Shown here: piece by piece, positions 1-6,738 of the stretch | How positions within the stretch are numbered: position 1 is the first letter of the stretch | How the letters are laid out: every line of letters starts with the position of its first letter | From: Alphaproteobacteria bacterium | Lineage (GTDB): Bacteria > Pseudomonadota > Alphaproteobacteria > RF32 > CAG-239 | Direction of reading: 5' to 3' | Assembly (NCBI GenBank): GCA_017477035.1 | Contig: JAFUXW010000145.1 | Span: 1-12,831 of the forward strand | DNA: 12,831 nt | Notes under the pieces: generated by a model | Seen by the model: the letters and a program-made list of their open reading frames with translations, nothing else | Told to the model about the DNA's origin: nothing | Database searches by the model: none | Program-made: the position numbers and the translations under genes

Positions 1-60
1 ATGACCCCTGAGGATGGCTTCCCCATCGCCCTCGTTGTGATCCTCGACGTGGAGGCTCAT
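1..60. other. Window-edge segment not matching EF-P
   Basis: This 60-base stretch is 60% G+C (36 of 60), higher than the sequence after it. It should encode the middle of elongation factor P, but in the efp frame it has TGA at 2-4 and 38-40. Recognisable EF-P sequence begins only at about 65 (I-T-M-P-S-D). Frame 1 is open here but I recognise no protein in it. The likeliest readings are an assembly or read-end artefact at a contig edge, or a real break in efp. Confidence 0.5.
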
Positions 61-70
61 ACATATAACT

Positions 71-355
71 ATGCCGTCCGATATCTTGGGAGATTCTCGT
101 CCGTTCTTGACCGACGGCATGCAAGTTCGTGTTTCTTATATTGACGGTCGTCCGATTTCTGTTGACTTGCCGTTACAGGTTATTTGTGAAGTTGTAGAAA
201 CAGAGCCGGCTCTCAAAGGTCAGACAGTTTCTTCATCATATAAGCCGGCCATTTTGGACAACGGAGTTCGCACCACAGTTCCGCCATTTATCAATGTCGG
301 TGATAAAATTGTTGTCGGTACTTCCGAAGCCAACTATGTGGAAAGAGCAAAATAA
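71..355 (+). CDS. efp: Elongation factor P, C-terminal part (5' truncated or broken)
   Basis: This is the last 94-97 residues of elongation factor P, which relieves ribosomes stalled at polyproline stretches. Visible family signatures are PSDILGD, the GRPISVDLP segment, and the ETEPALKGQTVSSSYKPAIL and VPPFINVGDKIVV blocks of the C-terminal OB domain, ending in the typical YVERAK. Full-length EF-P is about 185-190 aa, so the N-terminal KOW-like domain carrying the modified Lys/Arg, plus most of the middle domain, is missing. ATG 71 is an internal Met (ITMPSD), not a believable native start; the frame stays open upstream only to a TGA at 38-40. The stop overlaps the next start as TAATG, so the two genes form one transcription unit. 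Family assignment is secure; whether the gene is intact in the genome cannot be decided here. Confidence 0.9.
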   Translation: MPSDILGDSRPFLTDGMQVRVSYIDGRPISVDLPLQVICEVVETEPALKGQTVSSSYKPAILDNGVRTTVPPFINVGDKIVVGTSEANYVERAK

Positions 356-1137
356 TGGCATATCTTTCCCCCGTTTTAACCCTACTAATCGGAGCCATAA
401 AGAAAACTGCCGGTGCTCTGGCTCGTGATTTTAACGAGTTGGAACACTTGCAAAATGGTGTTCACGGCGATTCTTCTTTTGCATTACGTTCAGCAGAAAG
501 AACTGAACGTGTTTTAAAAGAAGAACTCAGTAAAATTAAAGGCGGATACCCTGTCGTAGTTAACAACAATGATGTCATTCCGGCCTCCGGAAACTATTTT
601 TTGCTTTGCCCGATTGACGGTTTTGCTAATTTTGCCCATGCTAACAACAATTTTGCAATTTCAGTCGCATTAGTAGAAAAAAATGCTGTTATTGATGCTG
701 TTACCTACAACCCAATCAGTGATGAAATGTTTTTTGCCGAAAAAGGATGTGGTGCTTTCAAAGAAGGATTCCGTAATCATGAAAGACTCCGTATTGCCGG
801 CTGTAAACATTTAGAAAAATCTCTGATTTATTGCAATTCCGACATAGACTTATTGCAAAAAGTATGCCAAATGAGCAAAAATATAATAGTCAGCGGTTCC
901 GTATCGCTTGATTTAGCTTACTTGGCTGCCGGAAAATCAGATGCCGTCGTTTCTTCAGGCAATACACCGGCTGCGTTGGCTGCAGGAATTTTGTTGGTTA
1001 AGGAAGCCGGCGGGTACATATTTGGTATAGGCGAAACCGATATCCGAAGCGAAGATTTGAACAAAGCATTGTTCAGCGGTAATATTGTAGCAACCAACGA
1101 AGCTTTACGTCAAAAAATCGCAGATAAAATGGCATAA
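355..1137 (+). CDS. Inositol-monophosphatase-family (SuhB-like) protein, probably catalytically inactive
   Basis: The 260-aa product follows the IMPase/SuhB fold along its length. It has FAISVAL (100-106), the VTYNPISDEMFFAEKGCGAF block (116-135), GSVSLDLAYLAAG (181-193), GILLVKEAGG (211-220) and SGNIVATN (241-248). The catalytic motifs are eroded. The DPxDGT motif reads CPIDGF (85-90), so the first Asp is Cys85 and the Thr is Phe90. The upstream Glu-Glu motif reads NNND (70-73). The PWDxAAG motif reads PAALAAG (205-211), losing Trp and the metal-binding Asp. Loss of these ligands predicts no Mg-dependent phosphatase activity. E. coli SuhB has a non-catalytic role in rRNA antitermination, so a structural or regulatory role is conceivable (inference). 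The start overlaps the efp stop by 1 nt, with a purine-rich AAAGAG 7 nt upstream. An efp-suhB neighbourhood is also known in Rickettsia. No clear terminator follows. Confidence 0.85.
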   Translation: MAYLSPVLTLLIGAIKKTAGALARDFNELEHLQNGVHGDSSFALRSAERTERVLKEELSKIKGGYPVVVNNNDVIPASGNYFLLCPIDGFANFAHANNNFAISVALVEKNAVIDAVTYNPISDEMFFAEKGCGAFKEGFRNHERLRIAGCKHLEKSLIYCNSDIDLLQKVCQMSKNIIVSGSVSLDLAYLAAGKSDAVVSSGNTPAALAAGILLVKEAGGYIFGIGETDIRSEDLNKALFSGNIVATNEALRQKIADKMA

Positions 1138-1172
1138 ATAAAAAAAATTTTAAAAAACAGTAAAAATAATGC

Positions 1173-1201
1173 TTGCGTATTTTTTTTGCTTAATGTATAA
1201 A
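1173..1201 (+). promoter_or_regulatory. Sigma70-like promoter for rpmE
   Basis: TTGCGT (1173-1178) and TATAAA (1196-1201) are separated by exactly 17 bp, close to the consensus -35/-10 arrangement. They sit in the AT-rich gap between the IMPase-like gene and rpmE. Transcription would start near 1208, giving a leader of about 30 nt before the ATG at 1240. This is inferred from the sequence only. Confidence 0.55.
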
Positions 1202-1239
1202 GGCGTAAAATTTATCAAGTATTGAATGTGGAGATTAAA

Positions 1240-1467
1240 ATGAAAAAAGGTATTCACCCTGATTATCACGAAATTACTTATGTGATGACAGACGGAACAG
1301 AAGTTAAAACTAAATCGACTTGGGGCAAGGCCGGCGATAAAATGATGCTTGAAATTGACCCTAAATCTCATCCGGCTTGGACAGGTGTTCGCCGTATTGT
1401 TGATAACGGCGGTCAAGTTGGCAAGTTTAACAGCAAGTTCGCCGCTTTTGGTTTGAAATCTAATTAA
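1240..1467 (+). CDS. rpmE: 50S ribosomal protein L31 (zinc-independent type)
   Basis: The 75-aa product starts MKKGIHPDYHEITYVMTDGT and contains the STWGKAGD, LEIDPKSHPAWTG and FNSKF segments of alphaproteobacterial L31, a large-subunit protein at the central protuberance and intersubunit bridge. ATG 1240 is chosen over an in-frame TTG at 1222 because GGAG (1230-1233) lies 6 nt upstream and because the family begins with MKK-IHP. There is no cysteine anywhere, so the CxxC zinc-binding motif of the Zn-form of L31 is absent; this is the C-minus type. It has its own promoter and terminator and appears monocistronic. Confidence 0.96.
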   Translation: MKKGIHPDYHEITYVMTDGTEVKTKSTWGKAGDKMMLEIDPKSHPAWTGVRRIVDNGGQVGKFNSKFAAFGLKSN

Positions 1468-1488
1468 TCAAAAGACGGGTTGCAATTT

Positions 1489-1513
1489 AAGCCTGCAATA
1501 AAGCGGGCTTTTT
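1489..1513 (+). terminator. Rho-independent terminator of rpmE
   Basis: AAGCCTGC (1489-1496) and GCGGGCTT (1503-1510) form an 8-bp stem with one wobble pair around a 6-nt loop, followed by a T run to 1513. It lies 22 nt after the rpmE stop. Confidence 0.85.
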
Positions 1514-1601
1514 GCGTTTATAACGTATAAAAACTTCTTGTATAAAAAATAAAGCGTGTTTATTGTTAGTATATCTGTTTATAATATGAAAGGATAAAAA
1601 T

Positions 1602-2408
1602 ATGACAGCTCCTTTAATGCCGAAAGCCACGGCTGTATGGCTTGTAGAAAACACGGCTCTTACTTTTCGCCAAATTTCAAAGTTTTGTGAAATTCATGAA
1701 TTGGAAATTCAGGCTATTGCCGATGGTGATATTGCTTTTAACATTGTGGGAAGAAATCCTATTCACAGCGGTTTACTTTCTTGGGATGAAATTCATCGTT
1801 GCGAAGCTGATCCGGCTGCTGATTTAACTGCCAACGTTTTGGAAAATAATGTTAAAGAACGCAATGCCAAAGCAAAGAAGATTTTATCTCCTACTCAACG
1901 GAGTGAAAAACCGTCTGCTATTTTGTGGATTCTGAAAAACTGTCCTGAAATTATGGATTCGCAAATCTGTAAACTTATCGGCACAACCAAACCGACCATT
2001 AATAAGATTCGCAATGGTGAATACGACTCCGAAACAGAGTTGAAACCGAAAAACCCGGTAACCATCGGATTGTGCGATGAAAAAGATTTAGAAAATGCGT
2101 TAGCTATTTCTAAAATACACGGTCAACCGAAAAAGGCCAAAAAGAAGACTGCTAAAAAAGCTTCGGCGAAGAAAACTGCTACAGCAAAGAAAACCACAGC
2201 TAAAAAAGCTCCGGCGAAGAAAACTGCCACAGTAAAGAAAGCCACTGCTAAAAAAGCTCCGGCGAAGAAAACTGCCACAGCAAAGAAAGCCACAGCTAAA
2301 AAAGCTCCGGCGAAGAAAACTGCTACAGCAAAGAAAGCCACGGCTAAAAAAGCTCCGGCGAAGAAAACTGCTACAGCAAAGAAAGCCACGGCTAAAACTA
2401 AAAAGTAA
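1602..2408 (+). CDS. trcR: TrcR/DUF1013-family transcriptional regulator with histone-H1-like tail
   Basis: Residues 1 to about 172 match the alphaproteobacterial DUF1013 family, annotated as cell-cycle transcriptional regulator TrcR. Landmarks are PLMPKATAVWLVENTALTF, a first HTH-like segment with EIQAIADGDI (35-44), RCEADP (66-71), a second HTH-like segment around ILWILKNCPEI...IGTTKPTINKIR (107-137), and NPVTIGLCDEKDLE (151-164). Family members usually end soon after this point. Here the protein continues with about 95 residues of Lys/Ala/Thr/Pro, including five 16-aa repeats (189-268), strongly basic and like eukaryotic histone H1 or bacterial Hc1/AlgP-type tails. The tail probably adds non-specific DNA binding (inference). 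AAAGGA (1589-1594) lies 7 nt before the ATG. A TATAAT at 1580-1585 has no well-placed -35, so I do not call a promoter. The gene stands alone between two terminators. Confidence 0.9.
   Translation: MTAPLMPKATAVWLVENTALTFRQISKFCEIHELEIQAIADGDIAFNIVGRNPIHSGLLSWDEIHRCEADPAADLTANVLENNVKERNAKAKKILSPTQRSEKPSAILWILKNCPEIMDSQICKLIGTTKPTINKIRNGEYDSETELKPKNPVTIGLCDEKDLENALAISKIHGQPKKAKKKTAKKASAKKTATAKKTTAKKAPAKKTATVKKATAKKAPAKKTATAKKATAKKAPAKKTATAKKATAKKAPAKKTATAKKATAKTKK
2166..2405 (+). repeat. Five in-frame 48-bp tandem repeats coding the TrcR basic tail
   Basis: Units begin at 2166, 2214, 2262, 2310 and 2358, each exactly 48 bp (16 codons), encoding AKKTATAKKATAKKAP with few changes. Unit 1 has T for A in KKTT, unit 2 has V for A, and unit 5 ends TKK before the stop. 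Units 3 and 4 encode identical peptides and are nearly identical in DNA, pointing to recent duplication. The array keeps frame, so copy-number change would alter tail length without breaking the gene. Confidence 0.95.
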
Positions 2409-2436
2409 ATTTACAAGTTATAATAATATTTGCATG

Positions 2437-2463
2437 AACACCGCCCATTTGCGGTGTTTTTTT
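2437..2463 (+). terminator. Rho-independent terminator of trcR
   Basis: AACACCGC (2437-2444) pairs perfectly with GCGGTGTT (2451-2458) around a CCATTT loop, followed by seven Ts (2457-2463). It begins about 28 nt after the trcR stop and marks the end of the native left-hand block. Confidence 0.92.
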
Positions 2464-2653
2464 ATATAAATTATAAAGTATCATCAATTTTTATACAAAA
2501 ATTACTCACAAAAATAACTTTCATTATCTTGCTAATTTTATTTTTGTCCGATTTTGTGCATTTTTTTCTTGCAAAAAAGTAAATGATATGTTAATCTACA
2601 GGCTGAAATCACTACGAATTATGGCTTACATACTTTATGCCTATAATTAAGAG

Positions 2654-2670
2654 ATACATAAATGATGTAT
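2654..2670. repeat. 6-5-6 inverted repeat in the leader
   Basis: ATACAT (2654-2659) and ATGTAT (2665-2670) are perfect inverted copies with a 5-nt spacer, located about 20 nt upstream of the candidate TTTG promoter element. It could be an operator half-site pair. In AT-rich DNA a chance occurrence is also plausible. Confidence 0.4.
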
Positions 2671-2691
2671 TTCGCAGGTGATTTTTGTTGT

Positions 2692-2722
2692 TTTGTTCTA
2701 CTACAAAGATAACTATACTTTC
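2692..2722 (+). promoter_or_regulatory. Candidate Bacteroidetes-type promoter
   Basis: TTTG (2692-2695) is followed after 18 bp by TATACTTTC (2714-2722). This approximates the Bacteroidetes -33 TTTG and -7 TAnnTTTG elements, whose usual spacing is about 19-21 bp. The match in the -7 element is imperfect. It lies about 80 bp before the lipoprotein ATG, consistent with the foreign character of that gene. Confidence 0.35.
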
Positions 2723-2740
2723 TTAAGTATAAGTTCTTTG
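2704..2740 (+). promoter_or_regulatory. Imperfect 37-nt hairpin overlapping the candidate promoter/leader
   Basis: Three paired segments nest around a TCTT loop: CAAAGA (2704-2709) with TCTTTG (2735-2740), ACT (2712-2714) with AGT (2732-2734), and ATACTT (2715-2720) with AAGTAT (2725-2730). That gives 15 pairs with small bulges at 2710-2711 and 2731. It overlaps the putative -7 region, so it may be an operator as DNA or, if transcription starts upstream, a leader structure. No U-tract follows, so it is not a standard terminator. Confidence 0.5.
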
Positions 2741-2802
2741 CGGAATCTCTGGAAACAAAGACAAAATTCTAAAATAAGTTAAATCAATAAAAACTCAAGA
2801 AT

Positions 2803-5800
2803 ATGAAAAAGATTTTAAGCGCGTTAGTTAACGTCGTAATTACGCTCGTCGTGATTATGGCAAGTGTATTCACAGTATCCTGCGACAATGAAAAGGTCGC
2901 AAGTCAAGCCTCGGCACAAGCGGACACTGTTCGCATTGTGAAGGGATACAAATATGAAACAACGCTGACTCACACATGGGACAGCGTGTACAAAATTAAG
3001 GTTACTGACCAAATGGTCAGCGGCCTTAAGATCTGGCGTACAGAAGGCGGTCAGAAGATTGAACCCGCTCTGTATGATAACTCAGAGCGCCCCTTGATGG
3101 AAGCTCATAGCGAGCTTGCCCGTGAGGACTATGCGATTACAGAATCGCAAGTCAACATAAAGCCAACAAACTCTACTCTCTTGAGAAACCAGAAAGTTGA
3201 GAAGGATGGTTCCACCACGGAGCTTGATACTTTGAGATTCTGGTTTGAAGATGGTCAGATTCTGAGCATTCCCGTAACTATCACCAATAAGCAGGTGAAG
3301 CTGGGGGATAACTCAGTGTTCGACTTTGCCAGCCTTACGTTGGTAAAAGGTGAGTTCGCTCACCTGATTAACCATGCTAAGAGCGCCGGTGGGGCAACAC
3401 GTGCTGCTGCGAAGCAGTATGTTTCAGCAGAGTACAATACCGAGTACAAGACTTGGTTGACTTTGCAAGAGACTAATATCGAGAACCCGAAGACATTTGT
3501 GGTTCCCGTGTATGCCTATACTGACAGGCGAGTTCTCTCTGATGATAATATCGAGAAAATCATCATTGAGAACAAGAATCGAGTATGGCTGGATACTCTG
3601 ACCGAGCGCTGTAGCTTTGACCGTGTAGCTGTTTACAAGAGCGGTGACCGTGTAAGTGAGACTAAGGAAATCGTTTTGAAGCACTTGTTTAAGGGCATCG
3701 ACCCTTATGACAAATTCGTTTCGAATTTCAACTATGCCTTCACTAGTACAAACGGCATCGCTAACGGTTCCGAGACCTCTCGCGAGAGCGGTCTTGAGAA
3801 CTGGTCTGTCTGGGGCAAGACCGATAAATACAGCGCAAACGTTGAGAACGGCGTATCTGCTGACAAAATTGTCACAGATTACAGCCTGTATCACGAGCGT
3901 TGTATTTATAAGGAAGACACTCTAAGCGTAGAGTTCCCATTCATTGCTCCTGAAGTTCAGGAAATCCAGACCGTTATTGCTTCGGCTACGTCCGACAAGA
4001 GCGGTTATAAGAAGGCACAGGTGAAGAACTTCATCGGTACTTCTTATCTTGGAGGTAATCAGGGCTTGAACGAGCTGGTTAACATCTATATGTCTTCTAA
4101 GGACATCATCGGATATGATATTATCAATCCGAGTATAAAAGTCCTTAAAGACAGCGTTATTTGCGATCTTGACTTCGTGACGAAGTATGAGGATGGCACA
4201 GAGACCAAGGTTCATGATCATTTCAATGGACCGAGAACTCTGAAGTGCAATACCAATTGGGAGAGCATTCAGGAAATTCTGTCTCAGCTTACCGACACCA
4301 CCGCCGTTGTAAATATGAGCGGCAGCGAGGGTAAGGAACAGGGCTACTGGCGCTATTCAAACGAGACCAGAAATATCAGCACATATGCTCATCTGTATAA
4401 CGGTGAGGCAAAGCTGAACAGCTGGACTTCGATTGTACCCAACAAGATTAGCTATGTCCGTGAGGGTAAGAGCTATTCATTTAATGTATTGCCATACAGC
4501 GTTAAGGAGCAGGGAGCTGCTCTACATTTAAAGGGTGAGCAGAACGGATTTACTGTATATGACTACCAAGACCTCATTGAGGAAAACTTCGGCGGTTATG
4601 TGCAGAATTCAAGCGCTCCCGGCGTTCTCAAGATTGCCGCAGACGTCATTAAGGGTTATGAAATCAGAAACAAACTTCTGACTATTACTCCTGAAAACGT
4701 AACCGCAAGTCTTGACTTTGTTACCATTTTCTCAAACGGCCGTGAGGATGTAGAGAAGGTTTCAAAGGACTTCCCCCGCTCTTTGGTCTGCACAACAGAC
4801 TGGAAGTCAACGGAGAAGAACGCCGAGCAGACAACTGCTCAGCCTGTAGCGACTGTATCTGCATCTCAGAATATGACAGATAACAACGAGTGGAGTTGGG
4901 TAAATCAGACCCGTTCCATTACAGCAACTGTCACTCTGAACGGCAGCACCCAGTACAATGGGTGGACGGCTGTTGATCCTAACAATATCAAGTTCACCAG
5001 AAATGGTATAACTGCTGATTTTGGAACGATCAAACACAGCACTGCCAAGGTTACCGACAATGCTTCGCTGAAGTCTACCGTGGGCCTCACTGAGACTCAT
5101 GAGTATTCAAATACTATCAGCGTCAGCTACGGTAATAATATGCAGAGTACAACTGCTCCCGGCACAATCATTGTCAACAAAGACAAGGAGGTAACCGGAC
5201 ACGAGTTCCGTAACAAGAACCTCGTTATTACCAACAATAACGTAACAGCAAGTCTGATATACGTTACAAAGTATAACGATGGCTCTGAGGATACGGAGAG
5301 TGTTTCGAAGAGCTTCCCTCGCACGCTGAACTGCTACACCAATTGGTCAGTAAATGAGACCAATGCCAGTGTACTGACAGGCGCTGCAGGAGTTGTATTG
5401 AAGAGCAGTGATGCCAAGACTGAGGGTAACTGGTCATATACCGCTGAGAAGCGTGATATTACCACAACAGCTCAGCTCCAGAACTCTAACCAGACTAATG
5501 GTTGGAATGCTCTGGATCCGAACAACATCAAGTATACCCGTGAGGGCGAAACTTGTGATTTCGGAAGCATCAATTTTAACGCTGCAGAAGCCGGACAACA
5601 CGTTAACGTAACGAGCGATACCGCTACATTGACTACCTATAGCTATTCGGACGATGTAACCATTACTTTTGGTGACAACGTACAGAGCATTTCAGCTCCC
5701 GGTACTATCAACGTAGCCAAGGCAAAGGAAATTGTAGGTTATGAGATAACCAACCAGACTCTGACAGTAAATCAGAACGACGTTACCGCATCACTGACCT

Positions 5801-6738
5801 TCATTACAAAGTGGAGTGATGGTAGCGAGGATAGCGAGAATATCAGCAAGGTATTTTCTCGTAATTTCTCGGTTCTGACCAACTGGAGCTCAGAAGAGGA
5901 GAACGCTAACCAGAACACAGGTTCTGCCAGCGTAACCTTAAAGAACTCGGAGAACAAGACAGACGGTGATTGGAGCTATGCCCGTGAGACACGCGGTATC
6001 AGCACCACAGCTACTCTGAACGGTTCTAATCAGAACAATGGTTGGGAGTCAATTGATCCTAACAATATTACCTTTAGCCGTAACGGTAAGACACACAGCT
6101 TCGGTACCATCAACTTCTCTGCTACAGAGACCGGTGCCAATGTGAACAAGAAGAGCGAGACAAGTGAGCTGACGGTTTATGACTACACTGATAACATCAG
6201 CGTGTCATTCGGCAACAACAGTTTCAATTCTTCAGCCCCCGGTCAGATAAAGGTTTCCGCTCCATGGAAGCCTGATTTCGATCACGGAAAGTTCACCGGT
6301 TGCGTGTTTACGACCGCGAGAAACGAAAATCGTACCACTTGGGTTTATGTCATGAGTATTCACTTCGAAAAGGGCACACTTCCTGTTGTCATCCGCAGAG
6401 ATGCCAACAAGCCGGAAGTAAACGATGCCTACTTTGAAGCAAATACTGACAGCCGCCTGAATTCAGGAACATGGATTCCGTCGTGGGGCAAGTGGATTAA
6501 TACCATTGCTACTGACACTCCTGACCTGATGCAGTGGGATACCACCGAGGGTGCTAATGCCGATAACATGGCCTATCCGACAGCTACGGCTTGGGGTTGG
6601 GACTACGGCTACACCGTCAGCGGACATCCTTCTGTAACTACAGATAAGTTCAGCGCATCCATCAGCAATGACGGTTATGTTCTGACTATCTATAAGGGCA
6701 GCAATGTCTTTGCAACCTATAAGGCAGCAAAGCACTAA
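2803..6738 (+). CDS. Large repeat-containing secreted lipoprotein-like protein, Bacteroidetes-like, function unknown
   Basis: The 1311-aa product begins MKKILSALVN with a hydrophobic segment to about residue 23, then TVSC at 24-27. Cys27 is the likely lipidation site, although Thr at -3 is non-standard; DNEK follows. Residues 28-436 are an unrecognised, probably beta-rich region. Residues 437-1155 are four repeats of about 180 aa. Residues 1156-1311 are a Trp-rich C-terminal domain (WIPSWGKWIN, TAWGWDYGY). I see no catalytic motif or cell-wall anchor. Codon choice favours AAG, GAG and CAG, whereas neighbouring genes favour AAA and GAA. The ATG has no Shine-Dalgarno, as is common in Bacteroidetes. 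Native genes with their own terminators lie on both sides, so this looks like a complete acquired cargo gene (inference), perhaps a surface adhesin or a phage or mobile-element protein. Misassembly is not excluded. Confidence 0.85.
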   Translation: MKKILSALVNVVITLVVIMASVFTVSCDNEKVASQASAQADTVRIVKGYKYETTLTHTWDSVYKIKVTDQMVSGLKIWRTEGGQKIEPALYDNSERPLMEAHSELAREDYAITESQVNIKPTNSTLLRNQKVEKDGSTTELDTLRFWFEDGQILSIPVTITNKQVKLGDNSVFDFASLTLVKGEFAHLINHAKSAGGATRAAAKQYVSAEYNTEYKTWLTLQETNIENPKTFVVPVYAYTDRRVLSDDNIEKIIIENKNRVWLDTLTERCSFDRVAVYKSGDRVSETKEIVLKHLFKGIDPYDKFVSNFNYAFTSTNGIANGSETSRESGLENWSVWGKTDKYSANVENGVSADKIVTDYSLYHERCIYKEDTLSVEFPFIAPEVQEIQTVIASATSDKSGYKKAQVKNFIGTSYLGGNQGLNELVNIYMSSKDIIGYDIINPSIKVLKDSVICDLDFVTKYEDGTETKVHDHFNGPRTLKCNTNWESIQEILSQLTDTTAVVNMSGSEGKEQGYWRYSNETRNISTYAHLYNGEAKLNSWTSIVPNKISYVREGKSYSFNVLPYSVKEQGAALHLKGEQNGFTVYDYQDLIEENFGGYVQNSSAPGVLKIAADVIKGYEIRNKLLTITPENVTASLDFVTIFSNGREDVEKVSKDFPRSLVCTTDWKSTEKNAEQTTAQPVATVSASQNMTDNNEWSWVNQTRSITATVTLNGSTQYNGWTAVDPNNIKFTRNGITADFGTIKHSTAKVTDNASLKSTVGLTETHEYSNTISVSYGNNMQSTTAPGTIIVNKDKEVTGHEFRNKNLVITNNNVTASLIYVTKYNDGSEDTESVSKSFPRTLNCYTNWSVNETNASVLTGAAGVVLKSSDAKTEGNWSYTAEKRDITTTAQLQNSNQTNGWNALDPNNIKYTREGETCDFGSINFNAAEAGQHVNVTSDTATLTTYSYSDDVTITFGDNVQSISAPGTINVAKAKEIVGYEITNQTLTVNQNDVTASLTFITKWSDGSEDSENISKVFSRNFSVLTNWSSEEENANQNTGSASVTLKNSENKTDGDWSYARETRGISTTATLNGSNQNNGWESIDPNNITFSRNGKTHSFGTINFSATETGANVNKKSETSELTVYDYTDNISVSFGNNSFNSSAPGQIKVSAPWKPDFDHGKFTGCVFTTARNENRTTWVYVMSIHFEKGTLPVVIRRDANKPEVNDAYFEANTDSRLNSGTWIPSWGKWINTIATDTPDLMQWDTTEGANADNMAYPTATAWGWDYGYTVSGHPSVTTDKFSASISNDGYVLTIYKGSNVFATYKAAKH
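4111..6267 (+). repeat. Four ~540-bp coding repeats (about 180 aa each)
   Basis: Repeats start at Gly437 (4111), Gly618 (4654), Gly799 (5197) and Gly979 (5737), with the last ending near Trp1155 (6267); lengths are 181, 181, 180 and about 177 aa. Each follows one pattern: GYEI/GHEF opening, VTASL.FVTK..DG.ED, S..F.R.L.C.T.W, W.Y..ETR.I.T.A.L....., NGW...DPNNI...R.G....FG.I, then SAPG.I.V at the end. Repeat 1 is the most divergent; repeats 2-4 are close. The Cys before T-[ND]-W is present in repeats 1-3 and is Val in repeat 4. Synonymous differences between copies show the duplications are not recent. Confidence 0.92.

Larger units (their letters stand above)
2464..2802. other. Gene-free AT-rich leader upstream of the repeat lipoprotein
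   Basis: I see no credible gene in this stretch. It holds a small AT inverted repeat (AATTTTT/AAAAATT, 2486-2503), an ATACAT/ATGTAT inverted repeat (2654-2670), a candidate Bacteroidetes-type promoter (2692-2722) and an imperfect hairpin (2704-2740). The last 60 bases before the ATG at 2803 are AT-rich without a Shine-Dalgarno motif. The left edge of the foreign segment should lie in here, but I find no convincing target-site duplication, transposase, integrase or tRNA remnant to fix it. Confidence 0.6.

Noticed and set aside
1..150. Frame-1 open stretch, with a vague DG...LD.EAHTYN similarity to EF-P
   Set aside because: Spacing between the DG and LD elements does not fit EF-P. A single indel would not restore a convincing family sequence.
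1222..1239. Upstream TTG start for rpmE
   Set aside because: The L31 family begins MKK-IHP, and the GGAG at 1230-1233 correctly spaces the ATG at 1240; the TTG would put this ribosome site inside the coding region.
1150..1416. Minus-strand open frame over rpmE
   Set aside because: It is antisense to a clear ribosomal protein gene with promoter and terminator; the peptide resembles nothing.
2123..2389. Minus-strand open frame of repeated AVFFAGAFLA-type hydrophobic sequence
   Set aside because: It is the exact antisense of the Lys/Ala repeat array in trcR; low complexity and no start context of its own.
2166..2405. CRISPR-like array
   Set aside because: Regular 48-bp units have no distinct unique spacers; they are in-frame coding repeats.
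2651..2802. Riboswitch or invertible promoter in the leader
   Set aside because: The inverted repeats are short, no recombinase is nearby, and no known riboswitch core can be recognised.
3424..3894. 156-codon minus-strand open frame inside the repeat lipoprotein gene
   Set aside because: It lies wholly within a much longer gene with a signal peptide and repeats; it has no recognisable domain. The other antisense frames in this gene are the same kind of shadow.
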